From: Bacillus_BA fengqiuensis
GTDB lineage: Bacteria > Bacillota > Bacilli > Bacillales > Bacillaceae_H
Direction: 5' to 3' (one strand)
Length of the DNA: 64,000 nt
Assembly: GCA_030813035.1 (NCBI GenBank)
Contig: JAUSTV010000001.1
Made by a program: the position numbers and the translations under genes. The notes beneath the pieces were generated by a model. That model made no database searches and was not told where the DNA came from. It was given only the letters and a program-made list of their open reading frames with translations. Below are positions 1 to 7,495 of the stretch, in pieces. Position 1 is the stretch's first letter; the number at the start of each line of letters is the position of its first letter.

Positions 1-1
1 T

Positions 2-523
2 CAACCGGATGAAGTGGTGACCGTCAATATTAAATCGGCTGTAGATGCTAGTGTAGAATCCTTGAAACAAGCGGGTGTTTATTTAAGTGATTTCGTAAAA
101 GGGAATGAAAAAGCAAGGGAAAGAATGAAAGTCCAATACAGCGTCGCTGCCATGAAAAGTTGTGTAGTAGTAGGGACCGATCATTCAGCGGAAGCGGTAA
201 CCGGATTCTATACAAAATACGGGGATGGCGGTGCGGATTTAACACCTATATTCCGGCTAAACAAAAGACAGGGTAAACAGCTGCTGAAGAAGTTAGGGTG
301 TCCGGAACATCTGTATATAAAGACCCCAACAGCGGATCTGGAAGACAATCGTCCGCGATTGGCTGACGAAGATGCATTAGGAGTGACGTATGAGGAAATT
401 GATGACTATCTGGAAGGGAAACCAATCAAAAAAGAATCGGCCGAACAAATTGAGAACCACTACCTGAAAACGAAGCATAAACGTCATATGCCCATTACAG
501 TATTTGATGATTTTTGGATATAG
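2..523 (+). CDS. nadE: NH3-dependent NAD+ synthetase, C-terminal part (5' truncated by window edge)
   Basis: NAD+ synthetase amidates nicotinic acid adenine dinucleotide with ammonia and ATP, the last cytosolic step of NAD synthesis. The visible 173 residues match the C-terminal two thirds of Bacillus NadE (about 270 aa): the stretch VKGNEKARERMKVQYSVAA, the GTDHSAEAVTGFYTKYGDGG motif that contributes to the deamido-NAD site, the KRQGKQLLKKLG helix, and the end HKRHMPITVFDD. The reading frame is open to the first bases of the window, so the N-terminal ATP-pyrophosphatase loop (SGGxDS) lies outside. It appears intact within the window, and no operon partner is visible downstream. Confidence 0.95.
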   Translation, partial: QPDEVVTVNIKSAVDASVESLKQAGVYLSDFVKGNEKARERMKVQYSVAAMKSCVVVGTDHSAEAVTGFYTKYGDGGADLTPIFRLNKRQGKQLLKKLGCPEHLYIKTPTADLEDNRPRLADEDALGVTYEEIDDYLEGKPIKKESAEQIENHYLKTKHKRHMPITVFDDFWI

Positions 524-530
524 ATCGATT

Positions 531-575
531 TAGAAAATTCGACATGACCAAAGGACGGCCACGCCGAATTTTCTA
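531..575 (+). other. Inverted repeat after nadE
   Basis: An 11-base inverted repeat, TAGAAAATTCG at 531-541 and CGAATTTTCTA at 565-575, lies just after the nadE stop. There is no run of T after it on either strand, so it is only a weak terminator candidate. The rest of 576-790 shows no convincing gene. Confidence 0.35.
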
Positions 576-790
576 GACCTTTGAGGGCGGATTCAAGTTG
601 TCTGGACCGCCGATTGTGAATATTTCTCGTTGGAATAAAGACGTGTCGAGTTATTAAGTGGAACGTATCTAAACATTTCGATTAAGTAAAACTGCTATAT
701 ATTGAGAGATAAGAAGAATAGAAGAAATAAATGAGTGTTATGTAGAAGAAAGACATTCGAAATGAAATAAAACAACCGATAAAACAAAAA

Positions 791-837
791 AAGTCCCTTT
801 TGCACATATAAATTTTTTTATACGGCAAAAGGGGCTT
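791..837 (-). terminator. Rho-independent terminator of the small minus-strand gene
   Basis: A 13-base near-perfect inverted repeat (AAGTCCCTTTTGC at 791-803, GCAAAAGGGGCTT at 825-837) is followed on the minus strand by a run of T. It overlaps the last codons of the gene ending at 818. Confidence 0.7.
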
Positions 838-991
838 CATTCTGGTCATCAGAAAGGGTAATGACAGATCCCAGCAAAACAATATCTTCATAAATGGCTT
901 TCTTCAAGCTGCTTTCTTCACATTTTCGATATTCATCTAATAAATGGCCAAATTCCTTAATGAATAACGCCATCTCTTCCTCACATATCAT
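818..991 (-). CDS. Small hypothetical protein, 57 aa
   Basis: This minus-strand ORF begins with ATG at 991, preceded by a GGGAGG ribosome binding site about 8 bases away. It ends inside a terminator hairpin, which supports a real short transcription unit. The product is a soluble, mostly helical, acidic peptide (MICEEEMALFIKEFGHLL at the start, ending NEAPFAV). I recognise no domain. An upstream in-frame ATG at 1006 has no binding site and is less likely. Function unknown. Confidence 0.55.
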   Translation of the reverse strand: MICEEEMALFIKEFGHLLDEYRKCEESSLKKAIYEDIVLLGSVITLSDDQNEAPFAV

Positions 992-1262
992 GAAAAGACC
1001 TCCCAATAAGTGAAAAGAACTACATCTCTTTAAGTTAATTATAGTTCATTTTACCCTCTTTTTACAACCACTAAACCTTTCAATTTTGCTTAACTAACAC
1101 CGCCGCTTACAAACCTTCCCTAATCTATTGCACATCAAACGGATTCCAAAGACTGTTTAACCTGAAAACCTTGTATAAGAAATCAATTACTATAGGAATC
1201 TATTTTAATCATTTCACATTTATTCCTATATTATTCTCTTGTTTTCTTTGCGCTCACTAAAA
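992..1262. other. Intergenic stretch with nothing recognised
   Basis: AT-rich sequence between the small minus-strand gene and the hxlR terminator. I see no ORF with a ribosome binding site, no RNA gene and no repeat. It must contain the promoter of the 57-aa gene near its left end. Confidence 0.4.
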
Positions 1263-1297
1263 AAGTTAGCGTGGGCAAAAAGCGCCCACGCTAACTT
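1263..1297 (-). terminator. Terminator of the HxlR regulator gene
   Basis: A perfect 14-base stem (AAGTTAGCGTGGGC at 1263-1276 and its complement at 1284-1297), with a T-rich tail on the minus strand, lies directly downstream of the hxlR-type gene. Confidence 0.85.
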
Positions 1298-1310
1298 CTT
1301 TACTCTGATT

Positions 1311-1616
1311 TCATATCCAGGTTTGCGACCATTTTTCAAGCTCTCTGATGACAGGCTCTAACGCCATTCCTTTATCTGTTAAAGAATATTCGACACGAAC
1401 GGGAACTTCCGGATACACATGGCGGTTGACGATCCCTTCTTCCTCCAGTTCCTTCAGCCTTTCTGATAACAGCCTTCCGCTTACAGGAAGAGCGGATTGA
1501 ATGGCACAAAATCGCTGCTGCCCGGATAGTAATTGATAAATGATTAATCCCGTCCAACGCTTGCTGATTAACTGCATGCCTTTTTCAAATCTTGGACAAA
1601 GTGCTGATTGTTCCAT
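1311..1616 (-). CDS. HxlR-family winged-helix transcriptional regulator
   Basis: A 101-residue DNA-binding regulator of the HxlR family, which includes YodB and HypR, Bacillus sensors of quinones, diamides and aldehydes. It has the family's N-terminal Cys (ALCPRFEKGMQLISKRWTGL), the winged-helix core (RFCAIQSALPVSGRLLSERLKELEEEGIVNR) and the VEYSLTDKG beta-wing. Residue Cys7 is placed like the redox-sensing Cys of YodB-type repressors. It is transcribed divergently from the dioxygenase/doxX pair, so it probably represses that operon and responds to an electrophile. The effector is inferred from family and neighbours, not shown. Confidence 0.88.
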   Translation of the reverse strand: MEQSALCPRFEKGMQLISKRWTGLIIYQLLSGQQRFCAIQSALPVSGRLLSERLKELEEEGIVNRHVYPEVPVRVEYSLTDKGMALEPVIRELEKWSQTWI

Positions 1617-1692
1617 ATTAACACCCCACTATGGTGATATTATATCAAATCATTACGATTTCATGTAATTTTACGTTTTGTTAATTATTAAC

Positions 1693-1742
1693 TTGACGTA
1701 CGTAATTTATTATAATAAACTAAGTTACGAAAAGTAAGTTAC
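1693..1742 (+). promoter_or_regulatory. Promoter and possible HxlR operator for the dioxygenase-doxX operon
   Basis: TTGACG at 1693-1698 and TAAACT at 1716-1721 are separated by 17 bases, a plausible sigma-A promoter. Two direct copies of AAGTTAC (1722-1728 and 1736-1742) follow immediately and could be a regulator site. The operator role is a guess. Confidence 0.45.
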
Positions 1743-1771
1743 AGAAAAATAAATAAGGAGGTTACTAAAAA

Positions 1772-2539
1772 ATGATGCCATCTTTATTTTTAGCTCATGG
1801 TTCGCCGATGCTTGCGATGGAACAAAATGAGTATACGGATTTTCTTGCAACTATTGGGCAGCAGATAAAACCAAAGGCCATCGTCATTTTTACGGCGCAC
1901 TGGGAAAGCGAAACGACGACGATTTCGTACACGGATGATGTTTATGAAACCATTTATGATTTTTACGGATTTCCTGATGAAATGTATACGATCAAGTATC
2001 CGGCTAAAGGATCCAAGAAAGTAGCCAATATGGTGAAAGATCAATTTCAACAACAAGGCATACCATTCAAGTTGAATATGACAAGGGGATTGGATCATGG
2101 TTCATGGACGCTGTTGTCACGTATTTATCCAGATGCGGATATACCTGTTATCCAACTCTCGGTCAATCCGTTCCTTCCGGCAGAAGAGCAGTATAAAATA
2201 GGGCAGTCTCTTAAAGGTCTTCGGAAGGAAGAGGTATTGATCATTGGGAGCGGTGTAACGGTTCATAATTTGAGAGCGGTGAATTGGAATCAAACAACGC
2301 CAGAACCGTGGGCGGTCGAATTTGATGATTGGCTGATTGACAACATTCATCAAAAAGACTTAGATGCACTTTTCAAATGGGAAGAATCAGCCCCGAATGC
2401 CCGCCTCGCCGTTCCGAGAGCCGAGCACTTTGTGCCGCTTTTTATTGCGATGGGCAGCGGCGATTCATTGGATGATGCAAAAGTCATTCATCGCTCGTAT
2501 GAGTTTGGGACATTAAGCTATCTTTGTTTACAATTTTAA
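1772..2539 (+). CDS. Class III (LigB/DODA-type) extradiol ring-cleavage dioxygenase
   Basis: A 255-residue member of the LigB-like extradiol dioxygenases (DODA/YgiD type), metal enzymes that open catechol-like rings. Metal ligands are visible: His in LFLAHGSPM (residues 6-14), the FTAHWES segment near residue 50, the GLDHGSW motif near residue 111, and AEHFVPLF near the C-terminus. AGGAGG is placed well before the ATG. It is followed after 19 bases by doxX and lies opposite an HxlR regulator. In Bacillus such sets detoxify quinones or catechols. The actual substrate cannot be read from sequence. Length is normal for the family and no damage is seen. Confidence 0.87.
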   Translation: MMPSLFLAHGSPMLAMEQNEYTDFLATIGQQIKPKAIVIFTAHWESETTTISYTDDVYETIYDFYGFPDEMYTIKYPAKGSKKVANMVKDQFQQQGIPFKLNMTRGLDHGSWTLLSRIYPDADIPVIQLSVNPFLPAEEQYKIGQSLKGLRKEEVLIIGSGVTVHNLRAVNWNQTTPEPWAVEFDDWLIDNIHQKDLDALFKWEESAPNARLAVPRAEHFVPLFIAMGSGDSLDDAKVIHRSYEFGTLSYLCLQF

Positions 2540-2558
2540 TAAAAAGGAGAAATCAAAC

Positions 2559-2984
2559 ATGAATATGAAGGTTGAGGGGAGTTCCCTCCTGTTGCGTTTA
2601 ATCTTAGGTATGACATTTTTCTTGCATGGTCTCGTAAAATTCCAAGGGGGAATCGGCAATATTGCCGGATGGTTCGATAGTATCGGTCTTCCAGGTTTCC
2701 TTGCATATGTAGTAGCAATCATTGAATTGGTTGGCGGTATCGCCATGATGTTAGGACTTGGAACACGCATTGTGGGCATTTTATTTGCCATCGTCATGAT
2801 TGGCGCCATTTTCACGGTCAAACTATCTGCCGGATTTATGGGGAATGGTCAAGCGGCAGGGTACGAATTGGATTTAGTACTGCTTGTCATGTCCATTCAC
2901 TTTGCTATTAACGGAAGCCGATTATGGTCTTTTGATTCTGTATTAAGTAAAAAAACAGAAGATGAAAAATATATCAGCGGGTGA
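2559..2984 (+). CDS. DoxX family membrane protein
   Basis: A 141-residue integral membrane protein with four predicted hydrophobic helices. It carries the DoxX signatures LRLILGMTFFLHGLVKF near the N-terminus and AYVVAIIELVGGIAMMLGLG in the middle. DoxX-family proteins such as B. subtilis MhqP and CatD are found in quinone and catechol stress regulons. It shares an operon with the dioxygenase (AAAAGGAGAAATC binding site). A terminator follows at 3069. The family function is poorly defined, so the role in thiol or quinone stress is inferred from context. Confidence 0.87.
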   Translation: MNMKVEGSSLLLRLILGMTFFLHGLVKFQGGIGNIAGWFDSIGLPGFLAYVVAIIELVGGIAMMLGLGTRIVGILFAIVMIGAIFTVKLSAGFMGNGQAAGYELDLVLLVMSIHFAINGSRLWSFDSVLSKKTEDEKYISG

Positions 2985-3068
2985 AAAATAAAGAAGAAAG
3001 AAGAAACACTCAGACATTTAGATCTAATTCTTTCTTCTTACACATAGAATTTAGTCCGTTTAAATAGC

Positions 3069-3101
3069 AAACAGCCCACTCAGTAGAGAAGGGCTGTTTT
3101 T
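3069..3101 (+). terminator. Terminator after doxX
   Basis: Stem AAACAGCCC/GGGCTGTTT with a T tail at 3096-3101, ending the dioxygenase-doxX operon. Confidence 0.85.
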
Positions 3102-3184
3102 GTCATTGACTTTATTCATAGGAGAAAGGACTCTAAAATCGGATGAAATGATGCAGATAAGAAAGTCGGAAAATGTAGAAACTT

Positions 3185-3228
3185 TTGGTAATAAGTCTAT
3201 TTATTACCAAGTTGGTAGTTGATATAAT
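3185..3228 (+). promoter_or_regulatory. Perfect 10-base inverted repeat next to an extended -10 promoter upstream of sinI
   Basis: TTGGTAATAA (3185-3194) and TTATTACCAA (3201-3210) form a perfect inverted repeat with a 6-base spacer. Fifteen bases downstream is an extended -10, TG-A-TATAAT (TATAAT at 3223-3228), without a good -35. The repeat covers the -35 region, so it may be an operator for an unknown regulator of sinI. It is not a Spo0A box. Confidence 0.45.
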
Positions 3229-3307
3229 TAATATTATTAAAGAGATGTGAATTTTCTGTTTATTTAACTTTAAATGAATTGAAATTAGGAGAAATAGGGT
3301 GTAAAAT

Positions 3308-3323
3308 GTTCTTTATTAAGAAC
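3308..3323 (+). promoter_or_regulatory. SinR-box-like palindrome upstream of sinI
   Basis: GTTCTTTATTAAGAAC fits an inverted pair of the SinR half site GTTCTYT known from B. subtilis. It lies 150 bases before the sinI start and after the promoter at 3223, which suggests feedback of SinR on its own antagonist. Confidence 0.6.
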
Positions 3324-3472
3324 AAAACGATTTTAAAGATAGAGATTTTAAGACTATAATACTAGGAATATCTTATTATTACTGAGCTTATAGTGTAAAC
3401 AGTGTTTATACAAGGGAGAGGCTGAAAGCAGTTGCTTTGATAATCCAATGAATGCGGTAGGGGGATTAAAAA

Positions 3473-3598
3473 TTGAATAATCAAGAAAAAGGTATAGACC
3501 AAGAGTGGTTGAACTTAATAGTAGAAGCAAAGAAAATGGGATTATCCATTCAAGAAATTCGATCATTCATTGCAAGTGAACAACAAAGATCTTCATAA
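3473..3598 (+). CDS. sinI: SinI-type antirepressor, 41 aa
   Basis: This short ORF has a TTG start at 3473, preceded by GGTAGGGGGA. The product begins LNNQEKGIDQEWLNLI, continues VEAKKMGLSIQEIRSFIASE and ends EQQRSS. It matches the SinI dimerisation domain of Bacillus (DQEW...L..EAK......EIR.FL), which binds SinR and releases it from DNA. The C-terminal domain of the SinR homologue at 44181 carries the same pattern. Unlike B. subtilis, where sinI and sinR are adjacent, here about 40 kb separates them, with the lasso and eps genes between. Confidence 0.85.
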   Translation: MNNQEKGIDQEWLNLIVEAKKMGLSIQEIRSFIASEQQRSS

Positions 3599-3632
3599 AA
3601 TCGTATATGTTCAATAGGGGAAGTGAAGAAAT

Positions 3633-3818
3633 TTGAAAGAAACAAATATAAAGAACATCAATCAGGCGACCAAAGTGTCGAAATTCCAGCAACAATGGAT
3701 GCATGAATTGGGCCAGCTAAACAACCAGGCAGAATCAGAATTTCAGAAGAACCTCATGCAAACTTTACATAGGATTGAAACAAAGCTCGATGTTTTACTA
3801 ATGAACCGTCATAAATAA
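3633..3818 (+). CDS. Small hypothetical protein, 61 aa, downstream of sinI
   Basis: This ORF has a TTG start with an AGGGGAAGTG ribosome binding site and lies 35 bases after sinI, probably in the same transcript. The product is soluble, Gln/Asn-rich and predicted helical (KFQQQWMHELGQLNNQAESE, then a C-terminal helix RIETKLDVLLMNRHK). No domain is recognised. Its position suggests a role linked to SinI/SinR, but nothing in the sequence proves this. Confidence 0.6.
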   Translation: MKETNIKNINQATKVSKFQQQWMHELGQLNNQAESEFQKNLMQTLHRIETKLDVLLMNRHK

Positions 3819-3856
3819 TCGGTTTAAGACAAGTTGCAAAAGTACTAAAAAAGCAA

Positions 3857-3885
3857 TTGACAACCTATACATAAGATGTTATTTT
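3857..3885 (+). promoter_or_regulatory. Sigma-A-type promoter of the lasso peptide cluster
   Basis: TTGACA (3857-3862), 17 bases, TATTTT (3880-3885). It lies in the gap before the cyclase gene, and a SinR-like palindrome follows at 3898, where transcription would start. Confidence 0.6.
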
Positions 3886-3897
3886 AAATGTGTAATC

Positions 3898-3913
3898 GTT
3901 CTTTATAAGAAAC
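3898..3913 (+). promoter_or_regulatory. SinR-box-like site 1 in front of the lasso cluster
   Basis: GTTCTTTATAAGAAAC is an imperfect palindrome of the GTTCTTT half site. It lies just downstream of the TTGACA/TATTTT promoter. The surrounding TGTGTAATCGTTCTTTATA is repeated exactly at 3985-4003. Confidence 0.55.
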
Positions 3914-3992
3914 AAAACTTCAGTCTAATTGTAATTAAATCATAAATAAAAGCCATTTTTATGAAGTGATTTAATTTTTTTATTGTGTAATC

Positions 3993-4008
3993 GTTCTTTA
4001 TATAGAAC
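3993..4008 (+). promoter_or_regulatory. SinR-box-like site 2 in front of the lasso cluster
   Basis: GTTCTTTATATAGAAC, a near-perfect palindrome 95 bases after site 1 and 62 bases before the cyclase start. Paired sites would allow looping or cooperative binding. Confidence 0.6.
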
Positions 4009-4069
4009 TGATATAAGAGATGTCACACACATTAGTGCCTATGCGCAGCATACATAACGGGAGGAAAAC

Positions 4070-6001
4070 ATGAGTGCAATAACCGGGATTTTTCATTTCA
4101 ATGATGAACCTATATCGATTGAGCACGGCAGAGGATTAATGAAGACTTTACAAAAATATCCCGCCGACGATATCCAAACATGGCACAAAGACAACATCTT
4201 TCTCGGCTGCCATGCACAGTGGATCACACCCGAGTCAATCGGTGAGCAGCTTCCATACTACGATTATGAAAGACAGCTGGCCATTACAGCGGATGCCATC
4301 ATTGATAACCGCGACGAGCTATTCGAAAGGCTGCAAGTCGATTGTGCCGACCGAAAAAGCATGACAGACAGCGAATTGATTTTACTCTCTTACCATAAAT
4401 GGGGAGAAGATGTTCCCAAGTACTTAGTGGGTGACTTTGCCTTTATGATTTGGGATGAAAAGAAGCAGATGCTTTTTGGAGCAAGAGATTTCTCTGGAAG
4501 CCGGACGCTTTATTATTATCGAGATGATTGGCGGTTTGCTTTTTGTACCGTGATAATGCCGTTATTTACATTGCCTTATATAAAGAAGGAATTGAATGAG
4601 GAGTGGTTGGCGGAGTTTTTAGCTATACCGCTGAATTTTGAATCGGTGGAGCTTACATCATCGGTATACAAGAATATTGAACAGATTCCACCCTCACATT
4701 CCATTAAAGTGAAAGACGGAAGGGTTTCTTTTTTTAGATATTGTCTATTAAAAGAGAGGGAGAAACTTAGACTAAGCTCTAACGAAGAGTATGAAGAAGC
4801 CTTTCGTAATGTGTTTCAAAGAGCTGTAACAGACCGGTTGCGCACCCATCACCAAGTTGGAGCTCATTTGAGTGGTGGATTGGACTCTGGCTCTGTTGCG
4901 AGCTTTGCAGCAAAGGCATTACGAAATGAAAAAAAAGAGTTGCATTCATTTAGCTATGTGCCTGTCAAAGGCTTCGAAGATTGGACGCATAAAAGTGAAG
5001 TACCAGATGAAAGACCTTTTATTCAATCAACAGTAGATTATGTAGGGAATATTAAACCTAATTACTTGGATTTTAAAGAAAAAAGCTCGTTAACTGAAGT
5101 GGACGATTGGCTTGATGCTTTGGAGATGCCTTATAAATACTATGAAAATAGTTACTGGCTTAAAGGAATTTATGAAGAGGCGTCTAAGCAAGGTATACGT
5201 GTATTACTTAATGGTCAAAGGGGAAACTGGACTATCTCTTGGGGACATGCATTAGATTATCAGGCTCTGCTTTTGAAAAGGCTAAAATTAATTCGTCTTT
5301 TTCTTGAAATACACTATTTTGGTCAAAGGCTTGGGGTTAAAAAATCTCGAATTATTTCTGTCGTTCTAAAAAAAGCATTTCCATCTTTGAAAAAGCCATC
5401 AGATGATGATTATTCTTATCCAATGCTTGTTAACCCAGGCTTTGCTGAAAAAGTGAATGTGTTTAATAAACTGCAGGAACATAACATTGAACTAACAGGC
5501 TCAGTGCTACCAAACGCTTTTGAAATGAAAAAAACCCAGTTTGAACAACTATATTATTGGGGCATTAATGGAACTTATGCAACTAAGTTGTCCTTACGTC
5601 ACGCCATATGGGAAAGAGATCCAACGAATGATCTCCGTGTTATCCAATTTTGTTTATCAGTCCCAGAGGAACAGTTTGTTCAATTTGGTCAAGATCGTTC
5701 TCTGATTCGGAGATCGACGAAGAACTACTTGCCTGAGAACGTGAGATTGAATCAAAAGACGAGAGGTTTACAAGGAGCTGATGGAATTAAGCGTATGCTC
5801 CCGTCATGGAATATATTTGTAGAAGAAGTTCAACAGCTTTGTAAGGATGAGATGGCTGCAGAATTCTTAAATATAAAAGTGATAAAGAAGTCTCTAGAAA
5901 ATATAAAAGATCATCCTGAACCAAACGATGTTTTTAAGGCTGATTTTAGAATTTTAATGCGAAGCGTCATTTTTTATCGCTTTATCAAAAAATATGCTTG
6001 A
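4070..6001 (+). CDS. Lasso peptide cyclase (asparagine synthetase-like, protein C)
   Basis: A 643-residue asparagine-synthetase-B-like enzyme. Residues 1-215 form the glutaminase-like domain. The expected Cys2 nucleophile is replaced (start Met-Ser-Ala), as in lasso cyclases that need no ammonia. The ATP-pyrophosphatase loop SGGLDS is at residues 268-273. In lasso pathways this enzyme adenylates the acceptor Asp/Glu side chain and closes the macrolactam with the new N-terminus. The precursor gene starts 15 bases after its stop, and the other lasso proteins follow. The start has an ideal GGGAGG. Paeninodin-type clusters have the same gene content. Length is typical and no damage is seen. Confidence 0.93.
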   Translation: MSAITGIFHFNDEPISIEHGRGLMKTLQKYPADDIQTWHKDNIFLGCHAQWITPESIGEQLPYYDYERQLAITADAIIDNRDELFERLQVDCADRKSMTDSELILLSYHKWGEDVPKYLVGDFAFMIWDEKKQMLFGARDFSGSRTLYYYRDDWRFAFCTVIMPLFTLPYIKKELNEEWLAEFLAIPLNFESVELTSSVYKNIEQIPPSHSIKVKDGRVSFFRYCLLKEREKLRLSSNEEYEEAFRNVFQRAVTDRLRTHHQVGAHLSGGLDSGSVASFAAKALRNEKKELHSFSYVPVKGFEDWTHKSEVPDERPFIQSTVDYVGNIKPNYLDFKEKSSLTEVDDWLDALEMPYKYYENSYWLKGIYEEASKQGIRVLLNGQRGNWTISWGHALDYQALLLKRLKLIRLFLEIHYFGQRLGVKKSRIISVVLKKAFPSLKKPSDDDYSYPMLVNPGFAEKVNVFNKLQEHNIELTGSVLPNAFEMKKTQFEQLYYWGINGTYATKLSLRHAIWERDPTNDLRVIQFCLSVPEEQFVQFGQDRSLIRRSTKNYLPENVRLNQKTRGLQGADGIKRMLPSWNIFVEEVQQLCKDEMAAEFLNIKVIKKSLENIKDHPEPNDVFKADFRILMRSVIFYRFIKKYA

Positions 6002-6015
6002 AGGGGGGTGATTTC

Positions 6016-6153
6016 ATGAAAAAGCAATGGAAACAACCAGTGTTAGAAGTGCTTGATATTAATATGACTATGGCTGGACCAGGTATTGCAAAGCCTGATG
6101 CAGTTCAACCGGATCCAGATGCACCTCTACATGATCAAGTACATTACAGCTGA
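6016..6153 (+). CDS. Lasso precursor peptide, paeninodin family, 45 aa
   Basis: The leader is MKKQWKQPVLEVLDINMTM (19 aa). It has the W-x-x-P-x-L recognition pattern for RRE protein B1 and the conserved Thr at position -2 (T18). The predicted core is 26 residues. It starts AGPGIAKPD, so Ala1 would bond to Asp9 in a 9-residue ring. The 17-residue tail contains VQPDPD and ends HYS. Paeninodin has the same plan (AGPG start, Asp9, PDPD tail, C-terminal Ser phosphorylated by a kinase). The gene is preceded by AAGGGGGGTG and followed by a strong hairpin at 6186. Too short for routine ORF calling. Confidence 0.93.
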   Translation: MKKQWKQPVLEVLDINMTMAGPGIAKPDAVQPDPDAPLHDQVHYS

Positions 6154-6185
6154 TTAATTTCTCTTTAGTTGTTTTATTTTTCACT

Positions 6186-6229
6186 GCCCTTATACATTTT
6201 AATCGTATAAGGGCTTTAAAAATATTTTT
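6186..6229 (+). terminator. Intra-operon terminator/attenuator after the lasso precursor gene
   Basis: A perfect 10-base stem, GCCCTTATAC (6186-6195) and GTATAAGGGC (6205-6214), is followed by a T/A-rich tail. It lies between the precursor and the kinase gene. It should give more precursor message than tailoring-enzyme message. Confidence 0.8.
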
Positions 6230-6254
6230 GTTGTGTCATTAATGGGGGGGGCAG

Positions 6255-7193
6255 ATGATAGATAATATAAGTAAGAAGTTTTATAAATCGTTTGGTCTAA
6301 CTATAGCAAGTGAAATTGCTTTACCTGAATTAGCTCAAATAAGTCAAGATGAAGGCATATATGATGTATTTGTGGAGGTTTCAGATTTATCCACAAATTG
6401 GTGTGATTCAACAGCAAAGCAAGGTGGATTTTTCATTGAGAATAACCTAGTCATGTTCCAAGTTCTCGATACAGCCACATTTTGTATAAAAGGAGGAAAT
6501 AAAATTATCGTTTCACCAATGAAGGGATCTGAAGAAGATAAAATTCGCCTTTATATACTTGGTACATGTATGGGTGTGCTTTTAATGCAGCGGAAAGTTC
6601 TTGCATTACATGGAAGTGCTATTGTAATAGATGGAAGGGCTTATGCTTTTATAGGTGAATCAGGTGCTGGAAAGTCAACACTTGCTTCAGCCTTTATTAG
6701 GGAAGGATATCAACTTTTAAGCGATGATGTCATTCCTGTCGTGCAGTCGAAAGATAGTATTCCTTATGTAATGCCGTCTTATCCCCAGCAAAAACTATGG
6801 CAAGAAAGTTTAGATGCGTTTGGAATAGACAATACACATTACCGACCTTTATTTGAAAGGGAAACAAAATTTGCGATACCTGTTCATGCTAATTTCAATG
6901 ACAAACCGTTGCCGCTTGCCGGAGTATTTGAATTGGTAAAAACAGAGAATGAAAATATCTCTTTAAGTCCTGTCAAAAGTCTTGAACGGTTCCGTACACT
7001 TTTCACTCATACATATCGATCTTCCTTAATCCCTCGCCTTGGTTTGACTGAATGGCATTTTACCGAATCAGCAAATATTTTAAAGAAGATTAATTTATAT
7101 CAATTACAACGACCTGTAAATGGATTTACAGCACCGGAGCTTGTAACTTGTGTTTTAAACAAGATTAAAAAGGAGAATACTCAATATGCTTAA
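6255..7193 (+). CDS. HPr-kinase-like lasso peptide kinase
   Basis: A 312-residue protein of the HPr serine kinase fold. LHGS is at residues 118-121, the P-loop GESGAGKST at 134-142 and the metal-binding LSDDV at 155-159. In paeninodin-type clusters this enzyme phosphorylates the C-terminal Ser of the precursor, and the precursor at 6016 does end in Ser. It follows the precursor gene and its attenuator and overlaps the B1 gene by 8 bases. A run of eight G serves as ribosome binding site. A paralogous kinase lies at 51418 in the second RiPP-like locus. The specific substrate is inferred from context. Confidence 0.9.
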   Translation: MIDNISKKFYKSFGLTIASEIALPELAQISQDEGIYDVFVEVSDLSTNWCDSTAKQGGFFIENNLVMFQVLDTATFCIKGGNKIIVSPMKGSEEDKIRLYILGTCMGVLLMQRKVLALHGSAIVIDGRAYAFIGESGAGKSTLASAFIREGYQLLSDDVIPVVQSKDSIPYVMPSYPQQKLWQESLDAFGIDNTHYRPLFERETKFAIPVHANFNDKPLPLAGVFELVKTENENISLSPVKSLERFRTLFTHTYRSSLIPRLGLTEWHFTESANILKKINLYQLQRPVNGFTAPELVTCVLNKIKKENTQYA

Positions 7194-7485
7194 AACGGAA
7201 AAAATCTTAGTAAATAGTAGAATTGTACAAAGTGAAGGAAATGTAGTTTGTGACATGGATGGGGAAAAAGTGATGTTAAATATCACAAAAGGAAAGTATT
7301 ACAACTTAGGTGAGCTAGGTGGTGCTATCTGGGAATTAATCAATACTCCGATTGAAGTCAACGAGATAATTACGTCGCTATTATATGAATACGACGTAGA
7401 AAAGGTTGAATGTGAACAGCAAGTGTTATCTTTTGTCCATTCTTTACATGAAGAGGGATTAATCCAGGTTATCACTGAGGAGTAG
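7186..7485 (+). CDS. Lasso protein B1 (PqqD-like RiPP recognition element)
   Basis: A 99-residue PqqD-fold protein (Coenzyme PQQ synthesis D family). It has a beta-hairpin at the N-terminus (KILVNSRIVQSEGNVVCDMD), then VMLNITKGKYYNLGELGGAIWELI and a winged-helix C-terminal half. Stand-alone RREs of this type bind the leader and hand the precursor to the protease B2. The ATG overlaps the kinase gene, which indicates translational coupling, and AAGGAG precedes it. Length is normal. Confidence 0.92.
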   Translation: MLKTEKILVNSRIVQSEGNVVCDMDGEKVMLNITKGKYYNLGELGGAIWELINTPIEVNEIITSLLYEYDVEKVECEQQVLSFVHSLHEEGLIQVITEE

Positions 7486-7495
7486 CAATTTTTAA

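Noticed and set aside
3185..3210. Spo0A box upstream of sinI
   Set aside because: The palindrome does not contain the TTGTCGAA-type box expected for Spo0A.
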